Source: Actinophytocola algeriensis (lineage in GTDB: Bacteria > Actinomycetota > Actinomycetes > Mycobacteriales > Pseudonocardiaceae). From it: DNA of 64,000 nucleotides. This document shows positions 27,859-36,933 of the stretch, in pieces (position 1 is the stretch's first letter; each line of letters begins with the position of its first letter). A program made the position numbers and the translations under genes. The stretch is from assembly GCF_014203735.1 (NCBI RefSeq), contig NZ_JACHJQ010000005.1, positions 656,869 to 720,868 on the forward strand, given 5' to 3'. The notes beneath the pieces were generated by a model, which saw only the letters and a list, made by a program, of their open reading frames with translations, was not told where the DNA came from and ran no database searches.

Positions 27859-29007
27859 ATGGCACACCGACTCGACCGTGCCCAGGTCCTCGCCTACCGG
27901 GCCGGGGCCCAAGGACTCACCGGCGCGGACCCCGCCGACGTACTGACGGTCGGCCTGCAGGACACCCCCGGCGGGTCGGCCGCTCTGGCCCTGCGGCAGC
28001 GCACCGGCGGTGCCCTGACACCGGACCTGGTGCTCGCGCTGACCATGCGCGGCTCACCGCACCTGCACCGCCGCGCTGACCTGCCGATGCTGCGCGCCGC
28101 GCTTCGGCCACCGGACAACCAGGCGCTGCGCGCCTACCTCGGCGGCTACGGCGACACCCTCATCGCCGCCGACATCGACGGGCCCGCGCTTCTGGCCGAG
28201 GTCGCGCACGAGCTGCGGGCCGCCTTCCCCGGCGAGACCGCGACCAAGGGCGAGCTGTCCGGTGCCGTCACCCCGCGGGTGCCTGAGGTCGCCCGCCCGT
28301 GGTGCGCGGGCTGCGGCGTCCACCACGTCGCCGACGGGCTGTTCCGCCTCGCCACCCTCTACGCCGGCATCGAGCTGGTGCCGGGGGAGGGCCGCCGCCT
28401 GCGGTTCCGCCTCGGACCGGACCCCGGGGACGAGCCCGCTGGGGAAAGCGCAGAGAGAACACAGAGGAGCACGCAGGAGAACACAGAGGGGAAGGCGACC
28501 GCCGCCCTGTTGCGGACCGCGGTGCGGCTGGCGGGTCCGCTGACACTCGGCGACCTCGTCATGTGGCTCGACACCAGATCGGTGACAGCCCCACCCGAAT
28601 GGTTACGTCCCGCGTGGTCCGCTCTCGACGACCTCGTCGAAGTGGACGTCGACGGCATCACGTTGCACGCCGACCCGGCCGCGCTCGACGGTGCGGCACC
28701 GGCGCCGCCGCCCGTGCTGCTCCTGCCGCCACGCGACACCTACCTGCTGGGGCACCGGCCGCTGCTCGTGCCCGACCGGGCACTCGCGAAGGAACTGTGG
28801 CGTCCCGTCGGCAGCCCCGGCTCGCTCGTGGTCGACGGGGAACCGGCGGGAGTCTGGCGTGCGAGCAAGTCCGGCAGGACGCTCACCCTCACCGTGACCG
28901 CACACCGGAAGCTGACCGCCCGGCACCGCTCGGCGCTCGACGCGCAGGCCGCGGTGGTCGCCGAGGCGCGGGGACACGACGGGACGGTGGTGGTCGACGT
29001 CGGCTGA
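27859..29007 (+). CDS. AlkZ-like winged-helix DNA-binding protein
   Basis: The 382-residue protein matches the winged-helix (AlkZ/YcaQ-like) family. Some members are DNA glycosylases unhooking bulky or crosslinked adducts. Visible features are the N-terminal L-D-R-x-Q-V-L-A-Y-R-A motif, the L-T-M-R-G-S-P-H-L-H strand, and the C-terminal F/Y-L-L-G-H-R-P-L-L-V-P-D segment. The glycosylase QxQ signature is not evident, so activity is uncertain. Residues about 195-212 are a compositionally odd Ser/Thr/Glu/Gln insertion. It interrupts the aroK-aroB order. Confidence 0.8.
   Translation: MAHRLDRAQVLAYRAGAQGLTGADPADVLTVGLQDTPGGSAALALRQRTGGALTPDLVLALTMRGSPHLHRRADLPMLRAALRPPDNQALRAYLGGYGDTLIAADIDGPALLAEVAHELRAAFPGETATKGELSGAVTPRVPEVARPWCAGCGVHHVADGLFRLATLYAGIELVPGEGRRLRFRLGPDPGDEPAGESAERTQRSTQENTEGKATAALLRTAVRLAGPLTLGDLVMWLDTRSVTAPPEWLRPAWSALDDLVEVDVDGITLHADPAALDGAAPAPPPVLLLPPRDTYLLGHRPLLVPDRALAKELWRPVGSPGSLVVDGEPAGVWRASKSGRTLTLTVTAHRKLTARHRSALDAQAAVVAEARGHDGTVVVDVG
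28441..28494 (+). repeat. Purine-rich insertion inside the AlkZ-like gene
   Basis: A 54-bp A/G-rich stretch unlike its GC-rich surroundings contains GAGAACACAGAGG twice (28455-28467 and 28477-28489). It keeps the reading frame. It encodes a flexible polar linker and looks like the in-frame purine-rich inserts seen in several bacterial genomes. Confidence 0.75.
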
Positions 29008-30144
<1,137 letters not shown>

Positions 30145-30258
30145 GCGGCGGCAAGATCAACCGTGCATGATCAACCGTGGCCGTCGGCCCCCCGACATCC
30201 AGCGTAGTCGCGAGCACCGACAGCGACGGGCCGTGGCGGTGGAGTTGTCCACAGCCGG

Positions 30259-30283
30259 GGGCGCCGTCCCCGTGACGGCGCCC
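30259..30283. terminator. Bidirectional terminator between aroB and the rhodanese gene
   Basis: A perfect 10-bp GC stem (30259-30268 with 30274-30283) closes a 5-nt loop between two convergent genes. Confidence 0.7.
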
Positions 30284-30294
30284 TCGGCTCTTGG

Positions 30295-30621
30295 TCAGTT
30301 CGTTTCCAGTGGCAGGCCCGCGGCGGTCCAGTCCTCGATGCCCTCGCGGTACGTGCGGACGTGTGAGTACCCGAGGCCTTCGAGCAACGCGGCCACCTGC
30401 CCGCTGTTCGGGCACGCGGGGTTCGAGCAGTACGTCACGATCGCCGCGTCGTGGTCCGGGAGCAGGTCGGCCGCACGTGTGGAGACGTCCGCCGCCACCA
30501 GCGGGATCGCGCCCGGCAGATGTTGCTTCGCCCAGTACTCGCCGCCCAGGGCGTCGACCACCGTCACCGTGCCTGCCTCGATCGCGGCCCGCAGGTCTGC
30601 CCTGCTGATCAACTCCGTCAT
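30295..30621 (-). CDS. Rhodanese-like domain protein
   Basis: The 108-residue single-domain protein has the rhodanese fold with VVDALGGEYWAKQHLPGAIPL near the start. The active-site loop Y-C-S-N-P-A-C-P-N-S contains the catalytic Cys, and it ends GIEDWTAAGLPLE. Such proteins bind sulfur as persulfide or act as stress sensors. GGAGG lies 7 bp before the ATG. It is divergent from a TetR gene only 33 bp away, which probably controls it. Confidence 0.9.
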   Translation of the reverse strand: MTELISRADLRAAIEAGTVTVVDALGGEYWAKQHLPGAIPLVAADVSTRAADLLPDHDAAIVTYCSNPACPNSGQVAALLEGLGYSHVRTYREGIEDWTAAGLPLETN

Positions 30622-30631
30622 GTCGCCTCCA

Positions 30632-30650
30632 AATGGACTATGGTCCGGAT
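30632..30650. promoter_or_regulatory. Candidate TetR operator in the divergent gap
   Basis: The imperfect palindrome GGAC-TATG-GTCC (30635-30646) lies in the 33-bp gap between the rhodanese and TetR genes. It overlaps a TATGGT -10 box for tetR, so binding would shut off at least the regulator itself. Confidence 0.5.
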
Positions 30651-30654
30651 TGAC

Positions 30655-31266
30655 ATGAGCGACAACAGCGGACCGCGGTCCGGTTATTCCCAGCCCGTCA
30701 CGGAGCGGGCCGATGCCGCGCGCAACCGTGCCCGCGTGCTGGCGGCCGCCGCCGAGCTGTTCCGGGAGCACGGGGTCGCCACGGTGTCGATGGACCAGGT
30801 CGCGGCCGCCGCCGGGGTCGGCAAGGGGACGCTCTTCCGCCGGTTCGGTGACAAGGCCGGGCTCGCGGTCGCCCTGCTCGACGCGCAGGAAACGGCGCTC
30901 CAGGCCGCCATCCTGAGCGGGCCGCCACCGCTGGGGCCCGGCGCCGCACCCGCGGCACGGCTCGTCGCGTTCCTCGGCGCCTACGCCGACTTCCTGGACG
31001 ACAACCTCGACCTCGTGCACATGTCCGAGACCGCCCGGCCGGGCGCTCGCTACGCGATCGGCGCGTACCGCCTGTGGCACCGGCACGTCGCCTACCTGCT
31101 CGGCGAGGCAGGCGCCGCCGACGCCGACTACCTCGCCCACGCCCTCCTCGCCCCGCTCGCGGCGGACCAGCGGATGGCGTTGCGCGACGAGGTCGACCGC
31201 GAACGGGTGAAGTCCGGGCTGGCTAGGCTTGCGCGGTCGATCATCGAAGGAGGAGACGCACCATGA
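30655..31266 (+). CDS. TetR/AcrR-family regulator
   Basis: The 203-residue repressor has an N-terminal HTH typical of TetR ([43 protein letters not shown], split here as residues 20-65) and an all-helical ligand domain. It is divergent from the rhodanese gene with a palindrome between them, so that gene is the likely target. The stop codon overlaps an 8-codon reading frame leading into aroQ. The ligand is unknown. Confidence 0.88.
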   Translation: MSDNSGPRSGYSQPVTERADAARNRARVLAAAAELFREHGVATVSMDQVAAAAGVGKGTLFRRFGDKAGLAVALLDAQETALQAAILSGPPPLGPGAAPAARLVAFLGAYADFLDDNLDLVHMSETARPGARYAIGAYRLWHRHVAYLLGEAGAADADYLAHALLAPLAADQRMALRDEVDRERVKSGLARLARSIIEGGDAP

Positions 31267-31289
31267 GCGCGCTTGCGAGCGAGTCATGA
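31263..31289 (+). CDS. Possible 8-codon leader peptide before aroQ
   Basis: ATG 31263 has the best ribosome site in the neighbourhood (AAGGAGGA at 31247-31254). It encodes MSALASES and stops at TGA 31287-31289. Its start overlaps the TetR stop (ATGA) and its stop overlaps the aroQ start (ATGA), making a relay of re-initiation. The sequence between is a degenerate copy of the dispersed 21-bp repeat. It is probably a by-product of repeat insertion, but its translation would set the rate of aroQ translation. Confidence 0.45.
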   Translation: MSALASES

Positions 31290-31717
31290 TGAAGGTTTTG
31301 GTGCTCAACGGCCCCAACCTCGGCAGGCTGGGCACGCGCGAGCCCCAGATCTACGGCCACACCACCTACGCCGACCTCGTCGAACTGTGCGAGAAGACCG
31401 GCCGCGACCTCGACCTCGACGTCACCGTCCGCCAGACCGACCACGAGGGCGAGATGATCGGCTGGCTCCACGAGGCCGCCGAGCACGGGCACGCCGTCGT
31501 CCTCAACGCCGGCGCGTGGACCCACTACTCGATCGCGATCCGCGACGCCTGCGCGCTGCTGACCGCACCGATGATCGAGGTCCACATCACCAACGTGCAC
31601 AAGCGCGAGGAGTTCCGGCACCACAGCTACCTGTCCGAGCTGGCGGCCGGCGTCATCGTCGGCCTCGGTGTCGACGGGTACACGCTCGCGCTGCGCTGGT
31701 TGTCCGACCACCGGTGA
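31286..31717 (+). CDS. aroQ: 3-Dehydroquinate dehydratase, type II
   Basis: The 143-residue enzyme dehydrates 3-dehydroquinate through a trans mechanism. The start region is [22 protein letters not shown], with the catalytic Tyr in the flexible loop. [15 protein letters not shown] and [21 protein letters not shown] contain the catalytic His. Two consecutive ATGs (31286 and 31289) are possible, and homology starts at the second. Its own ribosome site is weak, so it may depend on coupling from the short upstream frame. Confidence 0.95.
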   Translation: MMKVLVLNGPNLGRLGTREPQIYGHTTYADLVELCEKTGRDLDLDVTVRQTDHEGEMIGWLHEAAEHGHAVVLNAGAWTHYSIAIRDACALLTAPMIEVHITNVHKREEFRHHSYLSELAAGVIVGLGVDGYTLALRWLSDHR

Positions 31718-32580
31718 GCACCATCCGCCGCGTCGAGGAACGCGATCTCGAAGCGCTCGTCGACGTCATGGCTGACCCGGTCATCAACCGCTACCTCGCC
31801 CGCGACTTCACCGACCCGGACGTCGTGCGCGGGTTCGTGGCGCGCGGAGTCCTGGACGACGGCCCGCGCGGTACCGGCAGGCTCGTCGTCGAGGAGGACG
31901 GCCGGATCGCGGGGATCGCCACTCTCCGGACCTCGACGAAACTGCCCGGTGGGGTGCTCGAAACCGGCTGGTGCCTGGCCCGCGAGTACTGGGGCACCGG
32001 GCTCGCCGAACAGGTCGCGCGCACGCTGGTCGACACCGGGCTCGAACTGCGCGGCGCGGTGTTCGCGCTGGTCGCGGCGGAGAACGCGCGGGCGCGGGCG
32101 TTCGCTGCCCGTGTCGGGTTCTTCGACGTGGGCGGCGATGAGCAGGACGGCACACCCCACCGCGTCCTCGTCGCGTTGCCCGCCGTGCCCGAGGGCGTGC
32201 ACCACGTCGAGCTGTGGGTCGCCGACCTCGCCGCCGCGCAGGCGTCCTTCGGCTGGCTGTTCACCGAGCTGGGCTGGCGCGAGTACCAGCGCTGGGAGCG
32301 GGGCGTGAGCTGGCGGCGCGGCGCGAGCTACGTGGTCGTCGAGGACTCGCCCGCCCGCGCCGGTGACCGGCACGAACGGACCGCGCCCGGCATCAACCAC
32401 CTCGCGCTCCACGCCGGCACCCGCGCCGACGTGGACCGGATCGCCGCGGCCGCGGCGCGACACGGCTGGCGGCTCATGTTCGCCGACCGCCACCCGCACG
32501 CGGGCGGCCCGGACCACTACGCCGCCTACCTCGAGAACGCGGACGGTTTCGAAGTGGAATTGGTCGCCACCCATCCGTGA
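31714..32580 (+). CDS. GNAT acetyltransferase fused to a VOC domain
   Basis: The 288-residue protein joins two domains. Residues 1-150 are a GNAT N-acetyltransferase ([16 protein letters not shown] and [18 protein letters not shown] near 90). Residues 155-288 are a glyoxalase/bleomycin-resistance (VOC) domain with the start [23 protein letters not shown], the metal-ligand style H-L-A-L-H and the terminal glutamate in GFEVELV. The GTG overlaps the aroQ stop. Substrates are unknown, and a detoxification role is a guess. Confidence 0.8.
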   Translation: MSTIRRVEERDLEALVDVMADPVINRYLARDFTDPDVVRGFVARGVLDDGPRGTGRLVVEEDGRIAGIATLRTSTKLPGGVLETGWCLAREYWGTGLAEQVARTLVDTGLELRGAVFALVAAENARARAFAARVGFFDVGGDEQDGTPHRVLVALPAVPEGVHHVELWVADLAAAQASFGWLFTELGWREYQRWERGVSWRRGASYVVVEDSPARAGDRHERTAPGINHLALHAGTRADVDRIAAAAARHGWRLMFADRHPHAGGPDHYAAYLENADGFEVELVATHP

Positions 32581-32656
32581 CGCTCCCCTGCACGTGGCGT
32601 AATCCCTACACTGTCCTTCGGCTGAACAAGGGACAACGTATGGAGGTTCTTCCACG

Positions 32657-34183
32657 ATGCGCGTCACGCACCGTCGAAGACACCTCGTCGTCGCTACTCT
32701 CGTAGCCGCCGTCATCGCAGGCTGCACCCCCAGCGAAGCCACGCCGGTCTCCGTCCCGGAAGACCCCGCCCCCACGCTCCCGAGCGTCGCGCCCGCGCCG
32801 GAACCGGTGGTCCCCGCCACCACCGACCCCGTGAAGCTCACCACCCGCGCGGGCCGCCAGAGCCCCGGCCCGATCGCGTACGGCACCGGCGACGCGCCCT
32901 ACAACTACGCACCATCGGTCCTGTGGGACGGCGGCCGCTACCGCATGTGGTGGTGCAGCCAGCTCGGCATCGCGAACCCGCCCGGCGACGACATCCTGCT
33001 CGCCGAGTCGCGCTCGCTGAACGGGCCGTTCCGCGGTCCGGACGGCCGCGGCGGCACCCCGGTGTTCTCGGGCAGCGCGGCGCGCTTCGACGCCATGCAC
33101 ACGTGCGACCCGTCGGTGCTCAAGGTCGGCGACACCTACTACCTGTACTACACCGGCGCGGCGGGCGACCACGCCCACGGCAACGCCATCGGGCTCGCGA
33201 CCAGCCGCGACGGCCGCGTCTGGACCAGGGCCAACGGCGGCCGTCCGTTCGTCACCGCGGCCAGGGACGTCAAGCGGGACAACACCTACGGCGCGGGCCA
33301 GCCGTCCGTGGTCTACCTCGCCGGGCTGTTCTACCTGATGTTCACCGACACCACGGGCGAGCACACCGGCCACAACGGTGCCGGCCAGTTCGTGCTGCGC
33401 TCACCCGACCCGGCGTTCGGCCACGGCGTGGAAGCGCTGGGCCCCGACGGTTTCCAGCCGGTGCGGGACACGAGTGCCCGGCTCCGGTCGGTTGTCGACG
33501 CGTTCAGCGCGGACTGGATGTGGGTCGACGCGCTCGCCGCGTTCGCCATCGCCCACGAGACCCGCGACGGCACCACGATCACCTTCTGGGACTGGGGTTT
33601 CGGCTTCCAGCCCTACGAGCCGCTGCTGCTGCCGGGACCGTGGCGCGAAGGACCGGGCCTCGTGCGCCGCGCCGACGGGCACGCCGTCGTGTCGCTCGAC
33701 AACCCGTGCGGCAAGGTCGCGATCGACCTCGTGCGCGCCACCCACGAGGCGCCCGCGGGCCCGTCCGGCCTGCGGCACTTCGGCCTCGACGTGACCGACT
33801 TCAACGCCTGCGCCGAGCCGGGACGGGCCGTGCTCGCGCTCGACGGGTTCGCCGTCCCGTCACCGAGCCGGACCGTGGACCTGATCGTCGGCGGGCAGAT
33901 CGTGCGCTTCGACCGCAGGTCCGTGGCCGAGAAGCTCGCCATCCGCATCCTCGCGCGGCGGCCGGACGCGCTGGCCGGCGTCAGGGTCGCCGCGCACGTC
34001 AAACCCGGTGTGCCCGTGCGGCAGGCGCCTGGCCGTGGCCTCGGGTTCCTGCTGGACGACCGGCTGTGGCGGATCTCGTCGGCGGACGTCGCGGCGCTCA
34101 ACTCGTCGGCCGTGGGGGACACGACCTCGGAGGAGTGGGACGGCTACGAGCGCGGTCTCGACCTGGTCGGCCCGCCGCGCTGA
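32657..34183 (+). CDS. Secreted lipoprotein with beta-propeller fold
   Basis: The 508-residue protein has a lipoprotein signal: basic start RVTHRRRHL, hydrophobic stretch, and lipobox VIAGC with Cys at about 23. A Pro-rich linker follows. The region at about 75-330 shows glycosidase-like five-bladed propeller motifs (APSVLWDGGRYRMWWCS, CDPSVLKVGDTYYLYYTG, GQPSVVYLAGLFYLMFTD), as in GH43/GH62/GH32-type families. Whether it is a hydrolase is unproven. A TACACT box and GGAGG precede the ATG. Its 3' end overlaps the next gene on the other strand by 40 bp. Confidence 0.82.
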   Translation: MRVTHRRRHLVVATLVAAVIAGCTPSEATPVSVPEDPAPTLPSVAPAPEPVVPATTDPVKLTTRAGRQSPGPIAYGTGDAPYNYAPSVLWDGGRYRMWWCSQLGIANPPGDDILLAESRSLNGPFRGPDGRGGTPVFSGSAARFDAMHTCDPSVLKVGDTYYLYYTGAAGDHAHGNAIGLATSRDGRVWTRANGGRPFVTAARDVKRDNTYGAGQPSVVYLAGLFYLMFTDTTGEHTGHNGAGQFVLRSPDPAFGHGVEALGPDGFQPVRDTSARLRSVVDAFSADWMWVDALAAFAIAHETRDGTTITFWDWGFGFQPYEPLLLPGPWREGPGLVRRADGHAVVSLDNPCGKVAIDLVRATHEAPAGPSGLRHFGLDVTDFNACAEPGRAVLALDGFAVPSPSRTVDLIVGGQIVRFDRRSVAEKLAIRILARRPDALAGVRVAAHVKPGVPVRQAPGRGLGFLLDDRLWRISSADVAALNSSAVGDTTSEEWDGYERGLDLVGPPR

Positions 34184-34671
34184 GGCTTGTCCTCGTCCCT
34201 GCCGTCCTCGCTGTCCGCGTCCTCCCTGCCGTCGCGGTCAAGGTCGTCGCGGTCGTCTTCGTCGTCCACCGCCGCCGAGCGCGACGACCTGATCCAGTGC
34301 CCGGCCGCGAGCCCGATCGCCGCGGGGATCAGCACCAGCAGCGCCGTGAACGCGGCACCGCCGGTCAGCGCGCCGCCCAGGTCGGCGACCCCGGTCTGGT
34401 CCACGAACACCGACTTGCCGATCACCGCGAGCACCGCGGCACCCCACCCGGCGATCAGTGACGCGATCAGCCACGCCCGGCCCGCGTCCTCGACGTCGCG
34501 CCACCGGTCGACGGCACCCCACACGGCGGCCACGCCGGCGAGCGCGCCGAGCACGAGCGCTTCGAAGACGGTCCGCGAGGTCGGGTGGTGGACACCGAAG
34601 TCGGCGCGCACGGTCTCGGCCACGGCATGCACCACGGCCATGACCACTCCGCGCAACAGCCACGTTCGCAT
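34144..34671 (-). CDS. B-4DMT family membrane protein
   Basis: The 175-residue protein has four membrane helices in the first 130 residues, beginning MRTWLLRGVVMAVVHAVAE. It ends in a highly charged Asp/Arg tail (DDEDDRDDLDRDGREDADS). This matches the actinobacterial B-4DMT group of small transporter-like proteins, usually found beside the Xaa-Pro peptidase gene as here. The transported substrate is unknown. Its end runs 40 bp into the convergent lipoprotein gene. Confidence 0.8.
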   Translation of the reverse strand: MRTWLLRGVVMAVVHAVAETVRADFGVHHPTSRTVFEALVLGALAGVAAVWGAVDRWRDVEDAGRAWLIASLIAGWGAAVLAVIGKSVFVDQTGVADLGGALTGGAAFTALLVLIPAAIGLAAGHWIRSSRSAAVDDEDDRDDLDRDGREDADSEDGRDEDKPQRGGPTRSRPRS

Positions 34672-34697
34672 CGGTACAGGGTAAGGCCTGTCGACGG

Positions 34698-34718
34698 CTC
34701 GCTCCGCGGGCTCCGCTC
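34698..34718 (-). repeat. Copy of the dispersed 21-bp repeat
   Basis: On the minus strand this reads GAGCGGAGC, then CC, then GCGGAGCGAG. It is identical to the core of the left-edge tandem repeat except for TT to CC. It lies in the promoter gap of the peptidase gene. Confidence 0.85.
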
Positions 34719-34742
34719 GCGGGGCCCGTTAAGGTCACAGGC

Positions 34743-35834
34743 ATGCCCGAGACGCACGTACGCCGCCGCGCCGCGCTGCGAACCAGCCTCCGCGAACGTG
34801 ACCTGGATGCCCTGCTCGTCGTCGACCTGCGCAACGTGCGTTACCTGACCGGCTTCACCGGGTCGAACGCCGCGGTGCTGCTGTCCGCCGAGAACGACGA
34901 GAAGACCGTCTTCTGCACCGACGGCCGGTACCTGACCCAGTCGTCGCGGCAGGTGCCCGACCTGGAGCGGCTGATCGACCGGCCGTGCGCGCCCGCGCTC
35001 GCGAAGGTCACCGCCGACCGGAATCTCGGGCGGACCGGGTTCGAGAGCCACCGGGTGACCGTCGACGAGCTGGACGTGCTCGCCGAGCAGGCGGGCAAGG
35101 TCGAGCTGGTCCGCGCCGCCGGGCTGGTCGAGGAACTGCGCATCGTCAAGGACGACGCCGAGATCGAGGCGCTGCGGATGGCGTGTGCGGCCGCCGACCG
35201 CGCGCTCGCCGACCTCGTCGCGCACGGCGGGCTCCGGCCCGGCCGCACCGAACGCGAGGTGGCCCGCGAGCTGGAGACCAGAATGTTGGACTACGGAGCC
35301 GCTGGCCCGTCGTTCGAGTCGATCGTGGCCGCGGGCGCGAACTCGGCGATCCCGCACCACCGGCCCACCGACGCCGAGCTCGCCACGGGCGACCTGGTGA
35401 AGCTGGACTTCGGCGCTCTGGTCGACGGCTACCACTCGGACATGACCCGCACGTTCGTCCTCGGCGCGCCCGCCGACTGGCAGCGGGAGCTGTACGACCT
35501 GGTCGCGGCCGCGCAGGCGGCGGGCCGGGCCGCGCTGCGGCCGGGAGTACCGGTGGCCGACGTCGACGCCGCCGCGCGCGGGGTGGTGGAGGCAGCCGGA
35601 CGGGGCAGTGAGTTCCTGCACGGGCTCGGGCACGGCGTCGGGCTGGAGATCCATGAGGCACCGTCCCTGGCCAGGACCGGTGAAGGTAGACTCGCCGCCG
35701 GCATGGCAGTCACCGTGGAGCCGGGCGTGTACCTGTCCGGCAAGGGCGGCGTCCGCATCGAGGACACGCTCGTCGTGCGGGACGGCGATCCCGAGCTTCT
35801 CACGTTGACGACCAAACAGCTCGTCGTCGTGTAG
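34743..35834 (+). CDS. pepQ: Xaa-Pro peptidase, M24B family
   Basis: The 363-residue pita-bread metallopeptidase cleaves X-Pro bonds. The creatinase-like N-domain (1-125) is followed by the catalytic domain with all five metal ligands: Asp in KLDFGA, Asp in HSDMTRTF, His in [14 protein letters not shown], Glu in VEPGVYLSG and Glu in RIEDTLVV. It is the first gene of the conserved set pepQ-efp-nusB. Names in use are pepQ or pepE, and specificity (dipeptides or longer peptides) is uncertain. Confidence 0.92.
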   Translation: MPETHVRRRAALRTSLRERDLDALLVVDLRNVRYLTGFTGSNAAVLLSAENDEKTVFCTDGRYLTQSSRQVPDLERLIDRPCAPALAKVTADRNLGRTGFESHRVTVDELDVLAEQAGKVELVRAAGLVEELRIVKDDAEIEALRMACAAADRALADLVAHGGLRPGRTEREVARELETRMLDYGAAGPSFESIVAAGANSAIPHHRPTDAELATGDLVKLDFGALVDGYHSDMTRTFVLGAPADWQRELYDLVAAAQAAGRAALRPGVPVADVDAAARGVVEAAGRGSEFLHGLGHGVGLEIHEAPSLARTGEGRLAAGMAVTVEPGVYLSGKGGVRIEDTLVVRDGDPELLTLTTKQLVVV

Positions 35835-35875
35835 GCGATGCGGTAGACGATCCGACCAGGAGAGAGAACGACCCT

Positions 35876-36439
35876 GTGGCATCCACGAACGACCTGAAGA
35901 ACGGCCTGGTGCTCAACCTCGAGGGCCAGCTCTGGAGCGTTGTCGAGTTCCAGCACGTCAAGCCCGGCAAGGGCCCGGCGTTCGTGCGGACCAAGCTGAA
36001 GCACGTGCTGACCGGCAAGGTCGTCGACAAGACGTTCAACGCGGGCATCAAGGTGGACACCGCCACCGTCGACCGCCGCGACATGACCTACCTGTACCAG
36101 GACGGCGCGCAGTTCGTCTTCATGGACGGCGAGACCTACGAGCAGACCTACATCGACGGCGACGTCGTCGGCGACCAGGCGAAGTTCCTGCTGGAGAACA
36201 GCACCGCCACCGTCGCCACGCACGAGGGCAACCCGCTGTTCATCGAGCTCCCGACCTCGGTCGAGCTCGTGATCCAGCAGACCGACCCCGGCCTGCAGGG
36301 CGACCGCTCCACCGGCGGCACCAAACCCGCGACGCTGGAGACCGGCGCCGAGATCCAGGTGCCGCTGTTCCTGTCGACCGGCGAGAAGGTCAAGGTGGAC
36401 ACCCGCGACGGTCGCTACCTCGGCCGAGTCAGCTCGTAG
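35876..36439 (+). CDS. efp: Elongation factor P
   Basis: The 187-residue tRNA-shaped factor rescues ribosomes stalled at polyproline. The three beta-barrel domains are complete. The modification loop is KPGKGPAFV with the conserved Lys at position 34. Domain III ends [17 protein letters not shown] start is preceded by GAGAGAA. It is immediately followed by nusB with no gap, so both are presumably one transcript. Confidence 0.97.
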   Translation: MASTNDLKNGLVLNLEGQLWSVVEFQHVKPGKGPAFVRTKLKHVLTGKVVDKTFNAGIKVDTATVDRRDMTYLYQDGAQFVFMDGETYEQTYIDGDVVGDQAKFLLENSTATVATHEGNPLFIELPTSVELVIQQTDPGLQGDRSTGGTKPATLETGAEIQVPLFLSTGEKVKVDTRDGRYLGRVSS

Positions 36440-36859
36440 ATGGGCGCGCGCAGCAAAGCTCGCAAGCGCGCGGTCGATGTCCTGTACGCGGCGGCGCTTC
36501 GCGACGCCGACCCGGTCCGGCTGCTCGACGAACGGAACGAGGCCGCTGAGCACCCGTCGCCGAACGACTACGCCACCACGCTCGTCGAGGGCGTGGTGGC
36601 GCACCGCGAGCGGATCGACGAACTGCTCACCGAGCACGCGGAAGGCTGGACGCTTGACCGCATGCCGTTCGTGGACCTCGCCGTGCTGCGGCTCGGTGTC
36701 TACGAGCTGTTGTGGGCGTCGGACGTCCCGGACGTGGTGGCGATCGACGAGGCCGTCCAGCTCGCGAAGTCACTGTCCACAGACGACTCACCGCGCTTCG
36801 TGAACGGTGTGCTCGGCAGGCTGGCGACCATCGCCGACCAGCTCCGCGCGACGCTCTAG
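36440..36859 (+). CDS. nusB: Transcription antitermination factor NusB
   Basis: The 139-residue all-helical factor binds boxA RNA in rRNA operons with NusE. The start is ARSKARKRAVDVLYAAALRD. The core signature is DRMPFVDLAVLRLGVYELLWASDVP, followed by VAIDEAVQLAKSLSTDDSPRFVNGVLGRLA. The ATG follows the efp stop directly. It ends a three-gene unit with pepQ and efp. Confidence 0.96.
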   Translation: MGARSKARKRAVDVLYAAALRDADPVRLLDERNEAAEHPSPNDYATTLVEGVVAHRERIDELLTEHAEGWTLDRMPFVDLAVLRLGVYELLWASDVPDVVAIDEAVQLAKSLSTDDSPRFVNGVLGRLATIADQLRATL

Positions 36860-36868
36860 ATTTCGACT

Positions 36869-36889
36869 CAGCGGAGCTTGCGTAGCGAA
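36869..36889 (+). repeat. Degenerate copy of the dispersed 21-bp repeat
   Basis: The sequence AGCGGAGCTTGCG, then T, then AGCGA matches the dispersed core with a few changes. It lies just after nusB. Confidence 0.7.
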
Positions 36890-36933
36890 CATTTCGTTCG
36901 CCACCGAAGTGTGCCCGCCATATCGTGGCGCGC

